A DNA stretch of 64,000 bases, taken from positions 186,001 to 250,000 of the forward strand of contig SJCO01000001.1 in NCBI GenBank assembly GCA_005217565.1, written 5' to 3'. Shown here piece by piece: positions 46,873-56,300 of the stretch. How positions within the stretch are numbered: the stretch's first letter is position 1; each line of letters opens with the position of its first letter. The position numbers and the translations under genes were made by a program. The notes under the pieces were generated by a model. It was not told the origin of the DNA. It did not search any database and saw only the letters and a program-made list of their open reading frames with translations. Source of the stretch: Puteibacter caeruleilacunae (GTDB lineage Bacteria; Bacteroidota; Bacteroidia; Bacteroidales; Prolixibacteraceae).

Positions 46873-46946
46873 TATTATTACTCCCTTGAAGGGAATGTAT
46901 CGAATATCTTGATTGTATGAAAATGTCGGATTAAAGAATACTTTAC

Positions 46947-46984
46947 GCTGGTAGATTCTATGAATTATGCCAGCTTTTTTTTAT
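46947..46984 (+). terminator. Terminator after esterase gene
   Basis: GCTGG (46947-46951) pairs with CCAGC (46970-46974), followed by eight T. The short stem can be lengthened with a bulge by the TA pairs inside. Confidence 0.65.
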
Positions 46985-47149
46985 TTTATCTCAAAGATAG
47001 CATATAGCAGAAGGTGTGTAAAATGAAGGGAGAGTTTGAGTAAACTTTGTTTTAGTATCAATGAAGTTTTTAATATGAATGGAACAGTGACCAATGCCAG
47101 TCGCGGTCTTGTTGGAGTTTTGTCAAATTTTAGTTGGAGTCTTCTCTTC

Positions 47150-47294
47150 TTCGGTTCCTCTTCGCATCCCATTCGGTCCCCCTTTACCTGAGCTATTAAA
47201 ATATATAGCTTTTGGAAACCTTTTATCATGAAAATGTCTTCTTTTGGAAACATTTGAAAAAGTACGATGGTTGAATACCACTGTTGTAAAGATA
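47150..47294 (+). repeat. Composite intergenic element, copy B
   Basis: TTCG at 47150, 47161 and 47172 (11 bp period); CTTTTGGAAAC occurs twice about 32 bp apart; dyad AAATGT 47232-47237 with ACATTT 47250-47255 (12-base spacer); ATGGTTGA at 47267-47274, TACCAC and TTGTAAAG; TTG-N19-TA at 47271-47294. Order and distances match copy A at 9458-9600. Confidence 0.6.
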
Positions 47295-47730
47295 GTGAAA
47301 AGTGTGGTTTTTGCTGTAATTATCAGGGTAAATATCTTTTGCTATAACTTACAAGATTTTATGACTAGTTGTAACCGATACATTATTCGATAATAAAAGA
47401 TTGTGTCTAATACATGTTGATTGACTTTTATTATTATTGATACCTATTGGTATCCATTGAAGAAGTTAGGGATTATCTGTTTTGGTTGTTATACAAAACA
47501 GGTAAAGACAATATAACGCGATTTTATTGTGAGACATCAAGTACAACGTGAGAATAAATAATTAATCTTTTTCCCTTGTTTAAATATCCTGTTTTTTTCG
47601 TTGAAAGGACAACTAGGTTCGTTTAAAAATGTACAAAAATATAGGTGCTAATTGTACATTATTGATCGGACTAACATTTTTGTTGACAATAAAACCAAAG
47701 AAGGTGCTTCGTTAATGTGTACATAATTAG

Positions 47731-47821
47731 GTGGTTGATTGTCTGAGTACATAATAAAATGATATGAGTAAAGGGGTTTGTCGTTAGATTCGTACCATTG
47801 TGTTAGATAATTGCAAGAATA
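47731..47821 (+). promoter_or_regulatory. ~85 bp repeated regulatory box, copy 4 (most diverged)
   Basis: Keeps TTGATTGTCTGAGT, the second TGAGTA 21 bp later, TCGTACCATTGT and the TTGCAAGAATA end, but the middle is altered (AAAGGGG instead of ATAACGG). It lies 232 bp before the start at 48054, much further than the other copies. Confidence 0.7.
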
Positions 47822-48053
47822 AAATAATTACAAGTTTAGACCATAACACTTCGGATAAATTCAGGCCATTTTGGTAATAGACTATTCGAATTATCAAATG
47901 ACATTAAATGAATGACACTGTGTTTGGGGTAAAGTACTGTAAGATAGTTTATCGGAGTACGCAATGGAGTCGTTGTTGAATATTGAAAAACGGCTAATCG
48001 TTATGCTAAAAATAGTAAAATATGAGTTTTATTAATATTTAAAATTGTAAAAA

Positions 48054-50513
48054 ATGTTAAGTAAATTAATTGGAACATTGTTATGTGCAATGTGTTTGAT
48101 TGTGCTGGTTAGTTCTCAGGAAAAGAACCTTATTGAGAATGATTTCTTCAAAATTACTTTAGACAAGGAGGGGAAAATGGTAGAATTATTGGAAAAGAGG
48201 ACTGGAAAGAATATTTTACTTCCGGATTATAATTCATTCCTTACTGTCAGAAATAAAGGTGTTAGTTATCCAAGTACAAGTTGGACGAGTTCAGGCGAAT
48301 TATTAAAATTTAATTTTGGAGGATTGGGGGCAGAAGTTAAAGTGAAGATGGTTAGAAAAAGTAATTACATAACTTTTGAAATTATTGAGGTTAAAAGTGA
48401 AACAAAAGTTGAAAAAGTTGTTCTCGGACCATATCACGTTCTTCCATCCCAAAAAATTGGAAAATCAATAGGAATAGCTTACGATGATAATTGCGCTATC
48501 GGTTTGATGGGATTAAACCTTAAGAGTCGTGGTGGATTTGAAATTGTAAATAGAGAAAGATTTGGAAATGCTGCAAAGAAGATTGAAGGTGGTGCAAGTT
48601 TAACCGGATTTGTTCGCAATCGATCTTATGAGCGAGTAGTTGACAATTACATTCAAAAAAAAGGACAAGCAGTACCTGTGAACGATGGTGATGCAAAAAT
48701 TGAGGGAGCAAGATATGCGCTTTATTGTGTGCCAACTAGTGAACTAAGAGCTGTCATTGAAAAAATAACAAAGGAAGAGAACTTACCATACATAAAAACC
48801 GATGGGGTTTGGAATAAGGTTTCGAAATATTCAAGTTCATCAAAATTCATTATATCCTATAATGTTGAAAACATTGATGCATGTATTGATATTGCAAAAA
48901 AAGCTGGAATTACATGTGTTTATCATGGCGGTATTTTTAAGACTTGGGGACATTTTGAAGTTGATGATGAAGCATTCCCAAATGGATATAGTTCAGTTCG
49001 CGTATGTTCGGAAAAAGCAGCTAAGAGTGGTATAAATTTGGGTGCTCATACACTAACAAACTTCATTACTACAAGTGATTCATATATTAGTCCAAAGCCC
49101 CATGCTGATTTGGCATTAGCAGGTGTAACTAGGCTTGGGAGAAGCGTTTCAAAAACTGATACTGAACTGTTACTTGAAGATGAGGATGTTCGGTCTGCCT
49201 ATTACGATCCAAATAGAAGAGAAGCTAATCCAAGGTGGTTAAAACATGCTGCTGTTAAAATCGGTAATGAGATTATAGAGTATGTTACTACTACAACTGA
49301 TGGTAAGTTGACTTTGATAGAATGTAAACGTGGCGCTTTTGGTACTAAGGCTGAAGCACACAATAAGGGCGAAAAAGTTGGTAGGCTTATATCTCATGGT
49401 TATAAGGTTTTTTTCCCTAACATTAATTTACAAGATGAGATGGCGATAAATTTGGCAAGATTCTTTAATGAGACTAAGCTGAAAAGAATAAGTTTTGATG
49501 GTATTGAGGGCGGACTAACATCTGGACATGGTCGCTATGGCTGTGATAGGTTTGTTAAGGTGTTCTTTGATAACTTAAAAGATCCGAATATATTGGCTAA
49601 TTCTTCAGATGTTACTCATTTTGGTTGGCATTATTTTGCAAATGAAAGTTGGGGTGAGCCTTGGACTTCCAAAAATTTTAGAGAGGCACATCTTAGTCAC
49701 CGATTAAATGTTCAGAAATCATTAAAAGAGGATTTACTACCACGCAAAATGGGACAGTTTAGAATTGATAAAAATACCACAGTACAGGATATAGAATGGG
49801 TTATGGGATTGTGTGCAGGTTATGATGCAGGTGTGGATTTTTATATCAGTCCTAACTTTGAAGAGATAAATAAAGAAGCCATTTCTATTTTAGCTGAAAT
49901 AAAAAAATGGGAGGAGGCAAGAATGAAAGGTATGTTTTCTGAGAAGCAAAAAGAAAAGCTTCGCGATCCATTTACTTTCTATGGACTAATTCAAGGTGAA
50001 AATGGAGTAAAATTGAAATTCATTGAATCATGGGCACCGGAAAGTGGTAAAGCAGGAGGGGTACATGATGCTAATACTTTATCTTCCTCAATAATGAAAA
50101 CGACCCAAGAACTGCGTGTATCTTTAGATTATAAACATACAAATATGATTACTGAACCAGGACAACCAACAGCCTCTATATGGGAATATTTTTGTGCAGG
50201 TCCGAGGCAAGAGTTGCAGTATGTAATTCGTCTTCCTAAAGTTGCAAAAGAGGCGGTTAAAGGCATTTATTTAAGAGTAGGAGCTCAGAAAATTGCAATG
50301 CCCTTTGTTCTTGAACCTGGAGATTATATTGTTCATAAGGATAGTAAATTTTGTCTGCATTATTCCAAAGACCACCAAGTTAAGAGTAAAATGAAATTGT
50401 CAGAGAATTGTATAAAAGTTAGTGAAGGTAAAAACCTTATAGAATTCGATTACAAGGGAAAAGGAAGAGTTGCAGGTCCTGAGGTAATAGTGAATTTTTG
50501 TACGAAGAAATAA
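48054..50513 (+). CDS. Second TIM-barrel glycosidase-like protein, diverged paralogue of the 43530 product
   Basis: 819 residues, signal peptide ~1-21 (VLVSS/QEK). It shares with the 43530 product the order of domains and the motifs CVYHGGIFKTWGHFE, HTLTNFITTSDSYISP, FDGIEGGLTSGHGRYG, ESWGEPW and LCAGYDAG, so the candidate acidic residues are kept. It differs by a longer inserted module after KPHADLA and a rewritten C-terminal domain. Codon use is more A/T-rich than in neighbouring genes (many TTA, AAA, ATA), and it stands alone between long non-coding stretches, which suggests later acquisition or relaxed selection. No CAZy number can be given from inspection. Confidence 0.65.
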   Translation: MLSKLIGTLLCAMCLIVLVSSQEKNLIENDFFKITLDKEGKMVELLEKRTGKNILLPDYNSFLTVRNKGVSYPSTSWTSSGELLKFNFGGLGAEVKVKMVRKSNYITFEIIEVKSETKVEKVVLGPYHVLPSQKIGKSIGIAYDDNCAIGLMGLNLKSRGGFEIVNRERFGNAAKKIEGGASLTGFVRNRSYERVVDNYIQKKGQAVPVNDGDAKIEGARYALYCVPTSELRAVIEKITKEENLPYIKTDGVWNKVSKYSSSSKFIISYNVENIDACIDIAKKAGITCVYHGGIFKTWGHFEVDDEAFPNGYSSVRVCSEKAAKSGINLGAHTLTNFITTSDSYISPKPHADLALAGVTRLGRSVSKTDTELLLEDEDVRSAYYDPNRREANPRWLKHAAVKIGNEIIEYVTTTTDGKLTLIECKRGAFGTKAEAHNKGEKVGRLISHGYKVFFPNINLQDEMAINLARFFNETKLKRISFDGIEGGLTSGHGRYGCDRFVKVFFDNLKDPNILANSSDVTHFGWHYFANESWGEPWTSKNFREAHLSHRLNVQKSLKEDLLPRKMGQFRIDKNTTVQDIEWVMGLCAGYDAGVDFYISPNFEEINKEAISILAEIKKWEEARMKGMFSEKQKEKLRDPFTFYGLIQGENGVKLKFIESWAPESGKAGGVHDANTLSSSIMKTTQELRVSLDYKHTNMITEPGQPTASIWEYFCAGPRQELQYVIRLPKVAKEAVKGIYLRVGAQKIAMPFVLEPGDYIVHKDSKFCLHYSKDHQVKSKMKLSENCIKVSEGKNLIEFDYKGKGRVAGPEVIVNFCTKK

Positions 50514-51171
50514 ATTGAAACGTGATAACATATTGTAAGCGAAAAATATCCGTTCGATGATAATCCGTTAACTAAAGTTGATAAGTGACTAAATGTAATT
50601 AAAAAATATATTAAAACGATTCTAGCTGTTTAGCTTGATTTTGTTAAATAGGTAACAAATGTGTAAAACTATATTGCTTTAAGAATTTAGCAGATCATAG
50701 AAATATAATGGGTAGAATTTGAGATTAATAAGTTTTGTGTGTTTGCTTAGAACCTTGGTGTTTGTGTTAAGCAGTTGATATTGTATATTGATTGTAATAA
50801 TTGCAGACACCAAGGTTAATCATAAAGAAAATGAATTGTCCAAGTTATCCCAAGTAACTCGAGTTTAGATTTGAAACATGAATTGATTGAATTCTGATTA
50901 TTATAAATAATTATATTCGGATAGTACTGCTTTGATTTGTAAGGGTGGATTGTTTTATGTGGTTGTATATTAAGTGTTTACATGAATTTAATTCTCTAGT
51001 CTATCAAATATTCTCGAAAGATCTCTTAATTGAAAATGGTTCACTATTTTTTATTCATTTTAGCACGAAGCAGGTGTTTTTTATTATTTATCTCTATTTT
51101 TGAGTCTCATTTTGTCTTAAGGTAGAATGAGACCTAACGAAAAATAACAATAAACGAACCTAAGCTAACTG
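50514..51171. other. 658 bp A/T-rich non-coding region
   Basis: Contains a perfect 11 bp inverted repeat (AACCTTGGTGT 50751-50761 with 50807-50817, 45-base centre) and, near the end, a candidate promoter for the sigma factor gene at 51095. No gene, box copy or terminator with a T-run was recognised. Confidence 0.6.
51095..51102 (+). promoter_or_regulatory. Candidate -7 element TATTTTTG of the ECF sigma gene
   Basis: Exact fit to TAnnTTTG, giving a ~65 nt leader. No clear -33 TTTG is present at 19-21 bp. Confidence 0.35.
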
Positions 51172-51798
51172 ATGACGATTGATGTGGATATCGACAGAAA
51201 ATTGTGGGATGAAATCATTACTGGTAATGAAACATCCTTTCGTCAGTTGTACGATAAGTATGTGGGGCATTTACTTCATTTCGGACGCCAATATTGTCAG
51301 GATATTTCGTTGATAGAGGATTGTATTCAAGATCTGTTTGTTGATTTGTTTTATTATCGGGCTCGATTGAGCCGGACGGATAATGTTAGGTATTATTTGT
51401 ATCGATCGTTACGGCGCAAATTGGCGAAGGCAGTTAAAGGAGCGAAGAATTTTCAGCATACCGATGATGATACTGGATATGCTTTCTTTATTGAATATTC
51501 CATAGAAGATACGATTGTCGATACAGAGCAAAAAAAGGAACTGGCAACGCTGGTTAAAAATGAACTTGAATCCTTACCGTCTAAACAGCAAGAAGCCCTT
51601 TATTTGAGGTTCTTTCAGTCGATGTCGTATGATGAGATTGCCGAATTGATGCAGATTGAAAAGCAGTCGATTCGTATGTCGGTTTATCGTGCGATAAAGA
51701 CTATTCGAGAGAATATCTGTAAAAAGTTGCCAAATAAAACAGCGTCTTTATTATTGGTTTTACCGTACATCAGAATACAACAATTCGAAAAGAATTAA
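51172..51798 (+). CDS. ECF sigma factor (SusC/FecR-associated)
   Basis: 208 residues. Region 2 (~18-85) includes FRQLYDKYVGHLLHFGRQYC, the IEDCIQDLFVDLF helix and RYYLYRSLRRKL; region 4 (~130-188) has LPSKQQEALYLRFFQSMSYDEIAELM and the recognition helix QSIRMSVYRAIKTIR. A short tail follows. It directs RNA polymerase to PUL promoters when released by the FecR encoded 276 bp downstream, which in turn responds to the STN-containing SusC at 53341. It could also be the missing partner for the orphan FecR at 9944, but that is speculation. Confidence 0.94.
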   Translation: MTIDVDIDRKLWDEIITGNETSFRQLYDKYVGHLLHFGRQYCQDISLIEDCIQDLFVDLFYYRARLSRTDNVRYYLYRSLRRKLAKAVKGAKNFQHTDDDTGYAFFIEYSIEDTIVDTEQKKELATLVKNELESLPSKQQEALYLRFFQSMSYDEIAELMQIEKQSIRMSVYRAIKTIRENICKKLPNKTASLLLVLPYIRIQQFEKN

Positions 51799-52074
51799 TA
51801 ATTCCGTTTATTTAGAGTTACTTCGACGGGAGGAATTAAAACTCTTCACTCTTGCCAGTTTTTTGGTCCATTAGCTTTTGTGAATCAGCAATTTTGAAAC
51901 TATAGTGCCCCTTAAAGTATTTTTTTGTAATACATCTGGAAAGAAAAGTTGTAAGTGTAATGTGTTGTTATTTAGGTGTTAATGGGGATTGTTTGAGTTT
52001 TTTGTGAAAAAAGTTCATTTTTTCTGTAGATAAAATTGAAATAGTTTCCTTTTAAATGGTAGAAACTAAAAATC

Positions 52075-53247
52075 GTGAAGAAGAAATTGAATTTAGAAGA
52101 TATATTGTCGAACGAGGAGAAGTTCTCCAAAGATCAGGGAAAACTTTTTAATGGAAGGGACGTAAATCGGCGAACACGTACGTTGGGAAAAATACTGATA
52201 AGTTTGTTGGAAAGTCAGAAAAACAACAACGTTACCAATCCCAATGAACTATATAGTCGTATTGAGCGACAGTTATACAGGAAGCGGATGTTCGCGAGAT
52301 TAAGAATTGCCTCAGCAGCATCGATACTGGTTGCTGCAATGCTTACCATTTATCTGATAACCTCTTATAATATGCCTGAAGGAGTTGCTGAACTTCCTAT
52401 GAGTGACACCCTTAAATACACAACGATTATCTCTCATGATGATCAGATGGTGATTAAAGAGAAGGTTTCAACCTTACACGTTACTTCTTCTGGAAAATTA
52501 CAGGTGGCGGGAGATGAGGCTTTCAAAGGGGATAAACAAGATAATAAGACATATGAGCAGGAATCTCAGGATAAGGCTGCTCAAAAAGCTAATGATAAGG
52601 TAGGGCAACTTAAGACAATTCTAGTGCCTTATGGTAATAAAGTAACCTTGGTGTTAGCAGACAGTACCAAAGTAATTTTGAATGCCGGAAGTCAGTTGAC
52701 TTTCCCATCGCAATTTGCAGGAAATACTCGAGAGGTAAAGCTTATTGGGGAGGCCTTTTTTGATGTGACAGAAAATACCAGTCAGCCTTTTATTGTACAA
52801 ACCAATCAGGTTAATGTAAGAGTATTGGGAACTAAATTCAATATAAGTGCCTATGCTGATGATCAACAAGTAACCACTGTTCTTACCCAGGGGAAAGTGA
52901 ATGTGAGTAATCGTGACCTTAAACAATCAACAATTCTGGCACCTGGACAAATGGCAGCGTATTCTAAACAAGATAAACTGATAACAAAGAGTAAGGTTAA
53001 TACTGATATTTACACCTCGTGGACACAAGGATATTTAATTGTTGAAAAGGAATCACTTCCTGGATTGTTGAAACGAATAGGGCGTTACTATAATGTAACC
53101 TTTATTGTAGAGAATAATGAATTGGAAAAACAGTTCTATCACGGAGAAGTGATATTACAAAACGATATTGTTGATATACTAAGACTAATTGCGAAAACGA
53201 TACCTATAACTTATGAAAAGAAAGGAAATAAAATATGGATAAAATAA
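52075..53247 (+). CDS. FecR-family anti-sigma factor
   Basis: 390 residues, start GTG at 52075 as no ATG occurs before the membrane segment. The N-terminal cytoplasmic part (1-75) should bind the sigma factor; one transmembrane helix spans ~80-100 (ASILVAAMLTIYLIT). A Lys/Gln/Asp-rich linker (~150-180, DKQDNKTYEQESQDKAAQK) precedes the FecR domain (LVPYGNKVTLVLADSTKVILNAGS, VLGTKFNISAY) and the C-terminal domain contacting STN (YNVTFIVEN). It lies between the ECF sigma gene and susC, the standard order. The linker is longer than in the 9944 product. Confidence 0.93.
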   Translation: MKKKLNLEDILSNEEKFSKDQGKLFNGRDVNRRTRTLGKILISLLESQKNNNVTNPNELYSRIERQLYRKRMFARLRIASAASILVAAMLTIYLITSYNMPEGVAELPMSDTLKYTTIISHDDQMVIKEKVSTLHVTSSGKLQVAGDEAFKGDKQDNKTYEQESQDKAAQKANDKVGQLKTILVPYGNKVTLVLADSTKVILNAGSQLTFPSQFAGNTREVKLIGEAFFDVTENTSQPFIVQTNQVNVRVLGTKFNISAYADDQQVTTVLTQGKVNVSNRDLKQSTILAPGQMAAYSKQDKLITKSKVNTDIYTSWTQGYLIVEKESLPGLLKRIGRYYNVTFIVENNELEKQFYHGEVILQNDIVDILRLIAKTIPITYEKKGNKIWIK

Positions 53248-53272
53248 CCTAACAAAACTGATAAAATAAAAA

Positions 53273-53304
53273 GAGTCGGTACCACGCCACATGATTACCG
53301 ACTC
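53273..53304 (+). promoter_or_regulatory. Perfect hairpin in the fecR-susC gap
   Basis: GAGTCGGTA (53273-53281) pairs with TACCGACTC (53296-53304) around a 14-base loop. There is no T-run, and it sits 36 bp before the susC start, matching the position of the hairpins at 11026-11106 in the other fecR-susC gap. Possible attenuator or small-RNA target. Confidence 0.55.
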
Positions 53305-53340
53305 AAGTAAACATACAATGTAAACTTAAAATTCAAATTT

Positions 53341-56300
53341 ATGAAAAAAATTGTTCATTGCGAATTCTTCCAATGGCACAGGAAGAACTTTGCGAAAACA
53401 TTTCTAGTTATGCGTCTAATTATCTGTTTAATCTTCAGTGGAATAATGGTAGCTAACGCCAGTGTTTATTCCCAGAATAAAAGGATGTCGTTAAAGCTAC
53501 ATGACATCACATTAGAGCAGTTTTTGAAGGAGGTTCAGAATCAAAGTGAATTCTCTTTTCTATACAATGTAAATCAGATTGATCTTTCACAAAAGGTGAA
53601 TGTCAACCAAAAGAAGGCAACTATTGAGCGTATTCTAGATGAGGTGTTAAAGGATAAACAGCTGGGATATCAGGTGTATAATAAACAAGTGGTGTTGTTC
53701 CCAAAGGCTAATCCTATAGCTCAGAGTAATGCGCAGCAAGCTGATACAAAGATTAAAATTCATGGGGTGGTGCTTGACAATGAAAAGAAACCTGTTCCTA
53801 TGGTGACGGTTGTTGAAGAGGGAACAACCAATGGTGTGACTACCGATATTGATGGTGTATATGATATTGAAGTTTCCAGTAAAAAGTCGGTACTTACATT
53901 CTCGTTCATCGGTTTTAAGAAGACGTCGGTAGAGGTGAGGAATCAGCGCCTGATTAATGTCTCGCTTGAACCAGATGTAAGTAAACTAGAGGAGGTGGTA
54001 ATTGTTGGATTTGGCCAACAAAAACGTGCCAGCGTTATTGGATCTATGTCGACCATTGAAGTAGATAACCTTAAGACTCCAAGTAGATCGATAACCAGCA
54101 GTCTTGCAGGACAGCTTTCTGGTATTATTGCTGTTCAACGAAGTGGTGAACCTGGGTACGATGGGGCTGATTTTTGGATTCGTGGTATCAGTACCTTTAA
54201 GGGAGCTTCAAGTCCGTTGGTATTAATCGATGGTGTTGAACGTGGTATTGGTAATATTGATCCTGAGGAAATTGCATCATTTTCCATATTAAAAGATGCA
54301 TCCGCAACAGCTGTGTATGGTGTACGCGGGGCTAATGGTGTTATCCTGATTAATACGAAGCAAGGAAAAACAGGTAAGATTAATATTAAGTTTCGCACCG
54401 AGCATGGCTTCTCAGAGCCGACTAAACTACCTGAATTTGTAGATGGTGCACGCTATAAAGAACTTTACAATGAGGCGTTGATAGCAACAGGTCAGCAACC
54501 TGTGTTTACTGAAGAGGAAATTGCCATCACTCGTAGCGGTGAGGATCCTGATCTATATCCTAGCGTAAAATGGTTGGATGTGGTGACCAATAATCGTTCA
54601 ACAAACAGTCGCTATAACCTTTCGTTATCGGGAGGTAGTGCAAAAATTCGATATCATATGGTGGGGTCTTATTTTCAGGAAACAGGTATGTTTAAAGAGG
54701 ATCCTTTGGTTGATTATGATACAAATATTAAACTGAAACGATACAATTTCCGTAGTGACGTGACGATTGATGTGACAAAATCGACAAGTGTTCGCTTAAA
54801 TATTGGAGGATACCTGTCTGATCGTAATGCCCCTGGACAACCAGTAGCTAATATCCTTAGTAACTCAATGCGCGTGAATCCAATCTCTTTTCCTTCCCGT
54901 TATAGCGATGGAACTTTGGCCATGACAGCAGGTGCTGATGGTAATCCATATACTATGGCAACACAGACTGGTTACCGTCAGGAATGGAAAAATAAACTAG
55001 AGAGTATGATTCAGGTAAAGCAAGACCTTGACTTCCTTACTAAAGGATTGAAGGCTAAAGCAAAATTTGCTTTCGATACCTATAATACAAACTCAATCAA
55101 TCGTACAAAGAATCCAGATCAGTTTATTGCCCAAGGACGTGATGAGGAAGGAAATCTTGAGTTTGTTCAAACAGTTGAAGGACAACCTTTCCTGGGCTAT
55201 AGTAAGAGTCTTTCTGGTAATCGTGCTACTTACATCGAGGCTTCAGTGAATTATTCTCGCAATTTTGGTAATCATCGAGTTGGTGGACTGCTACTCTACA
55301 ATCAGCGTGAATATGTTTCTACTAGTGCTGGAAGTGCCATTTCTTCTCTTCCATACTTGAACCAGGGTTTTGCAGCACGTGCTACTTATGCATACAACGA
55401 TCGTTATTTTGCAGAATTTAACTGTGGTTATAATGGCTCTGAGAATTTTGCAAAAGGTAATCGCTTTGGTTTCTTCCCTTCTGTAGCTATTGGTTGGATG
55501 GTAACCAATGAAAGCTTTATGCAAGGCTTGCAGAATGTGATTGATAAGTTGAAAATTAAAGCTTCTCATGGATTGGTTGGTAACGATAATATCGGTGGGC
55601 GTCGTTTTGCTTATATCACCACAATTAATACTGGTGCAGGAGGTTATAAATATGGAGAGCCTGGAAGTTACTATAACTGGGGAGGTAATGCCGAAGGTCA
55701 ATTTGGAAATAATGACCTGACTTGGGAAACGGTAAGAAAGACCAACTTGGGAGTTGAATTGGGGCTGTTTAATAGTCTTGAAATTCAGGCTGATGTTTTC
55801 TATGATTATCGCTCTGATATCTTTATTCAGCGTACATCGTTGCCAGGTTCCAGTGGGTATACCAATGCTCCTTGGGCAAACTATGGAGAGATGTCGAATA
55901 AGGGACTTGATGTGTCAGTTAACTACATGAAGCAAATCAATAAGGATCTACAACTAGGGGTACGTGGTAACTTTACATATGCGACTAATACTGTTGAAGA
56001 GAAAGATGAACCAGAACGCAAATATGCTTATCAAATGCGAACAGGTAAGCGAAACGGACAGCAGTTCGGTTTGATTGCTGAAGGATTGTTTACTTATGAT
56101 GATTTTGCGGATGTTGAAGCAGGAACTCTAGTTGGTGAAATCCCTGAACATACTTTCGGACCTGTACGTCCGGGTGATATTCGTTATCGCGATATAAATG
56201 ATGATGGTGTTATCGATTCATATGATGAGGTTGCTATTGGTAAAGCAACATTGCCAGAAATTACCTATGGTATGGGATTCAATATGAATTATAAGAATTT

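Larger units (their letters stand above)
46873..48053. other. 1.18 kb non-coding region before the second glycosidase-like paralogue
   Basis: No credible gene. In order it holds a terminator (46947-46984), composite element copy B (47150-47294), about 430 bp of A/T-rich sequence without recognised features, box copy 4 (47731-47821) and a 232 bp leader. Confidence 0.65.

Noticed and set aside
46981-47253. Minus-strand 90-codon frame over composite element B
   Set aside because: It overlaps the terminator after the esterase gene, has no signal or recognised domain, and copy A encodes no equivalent.
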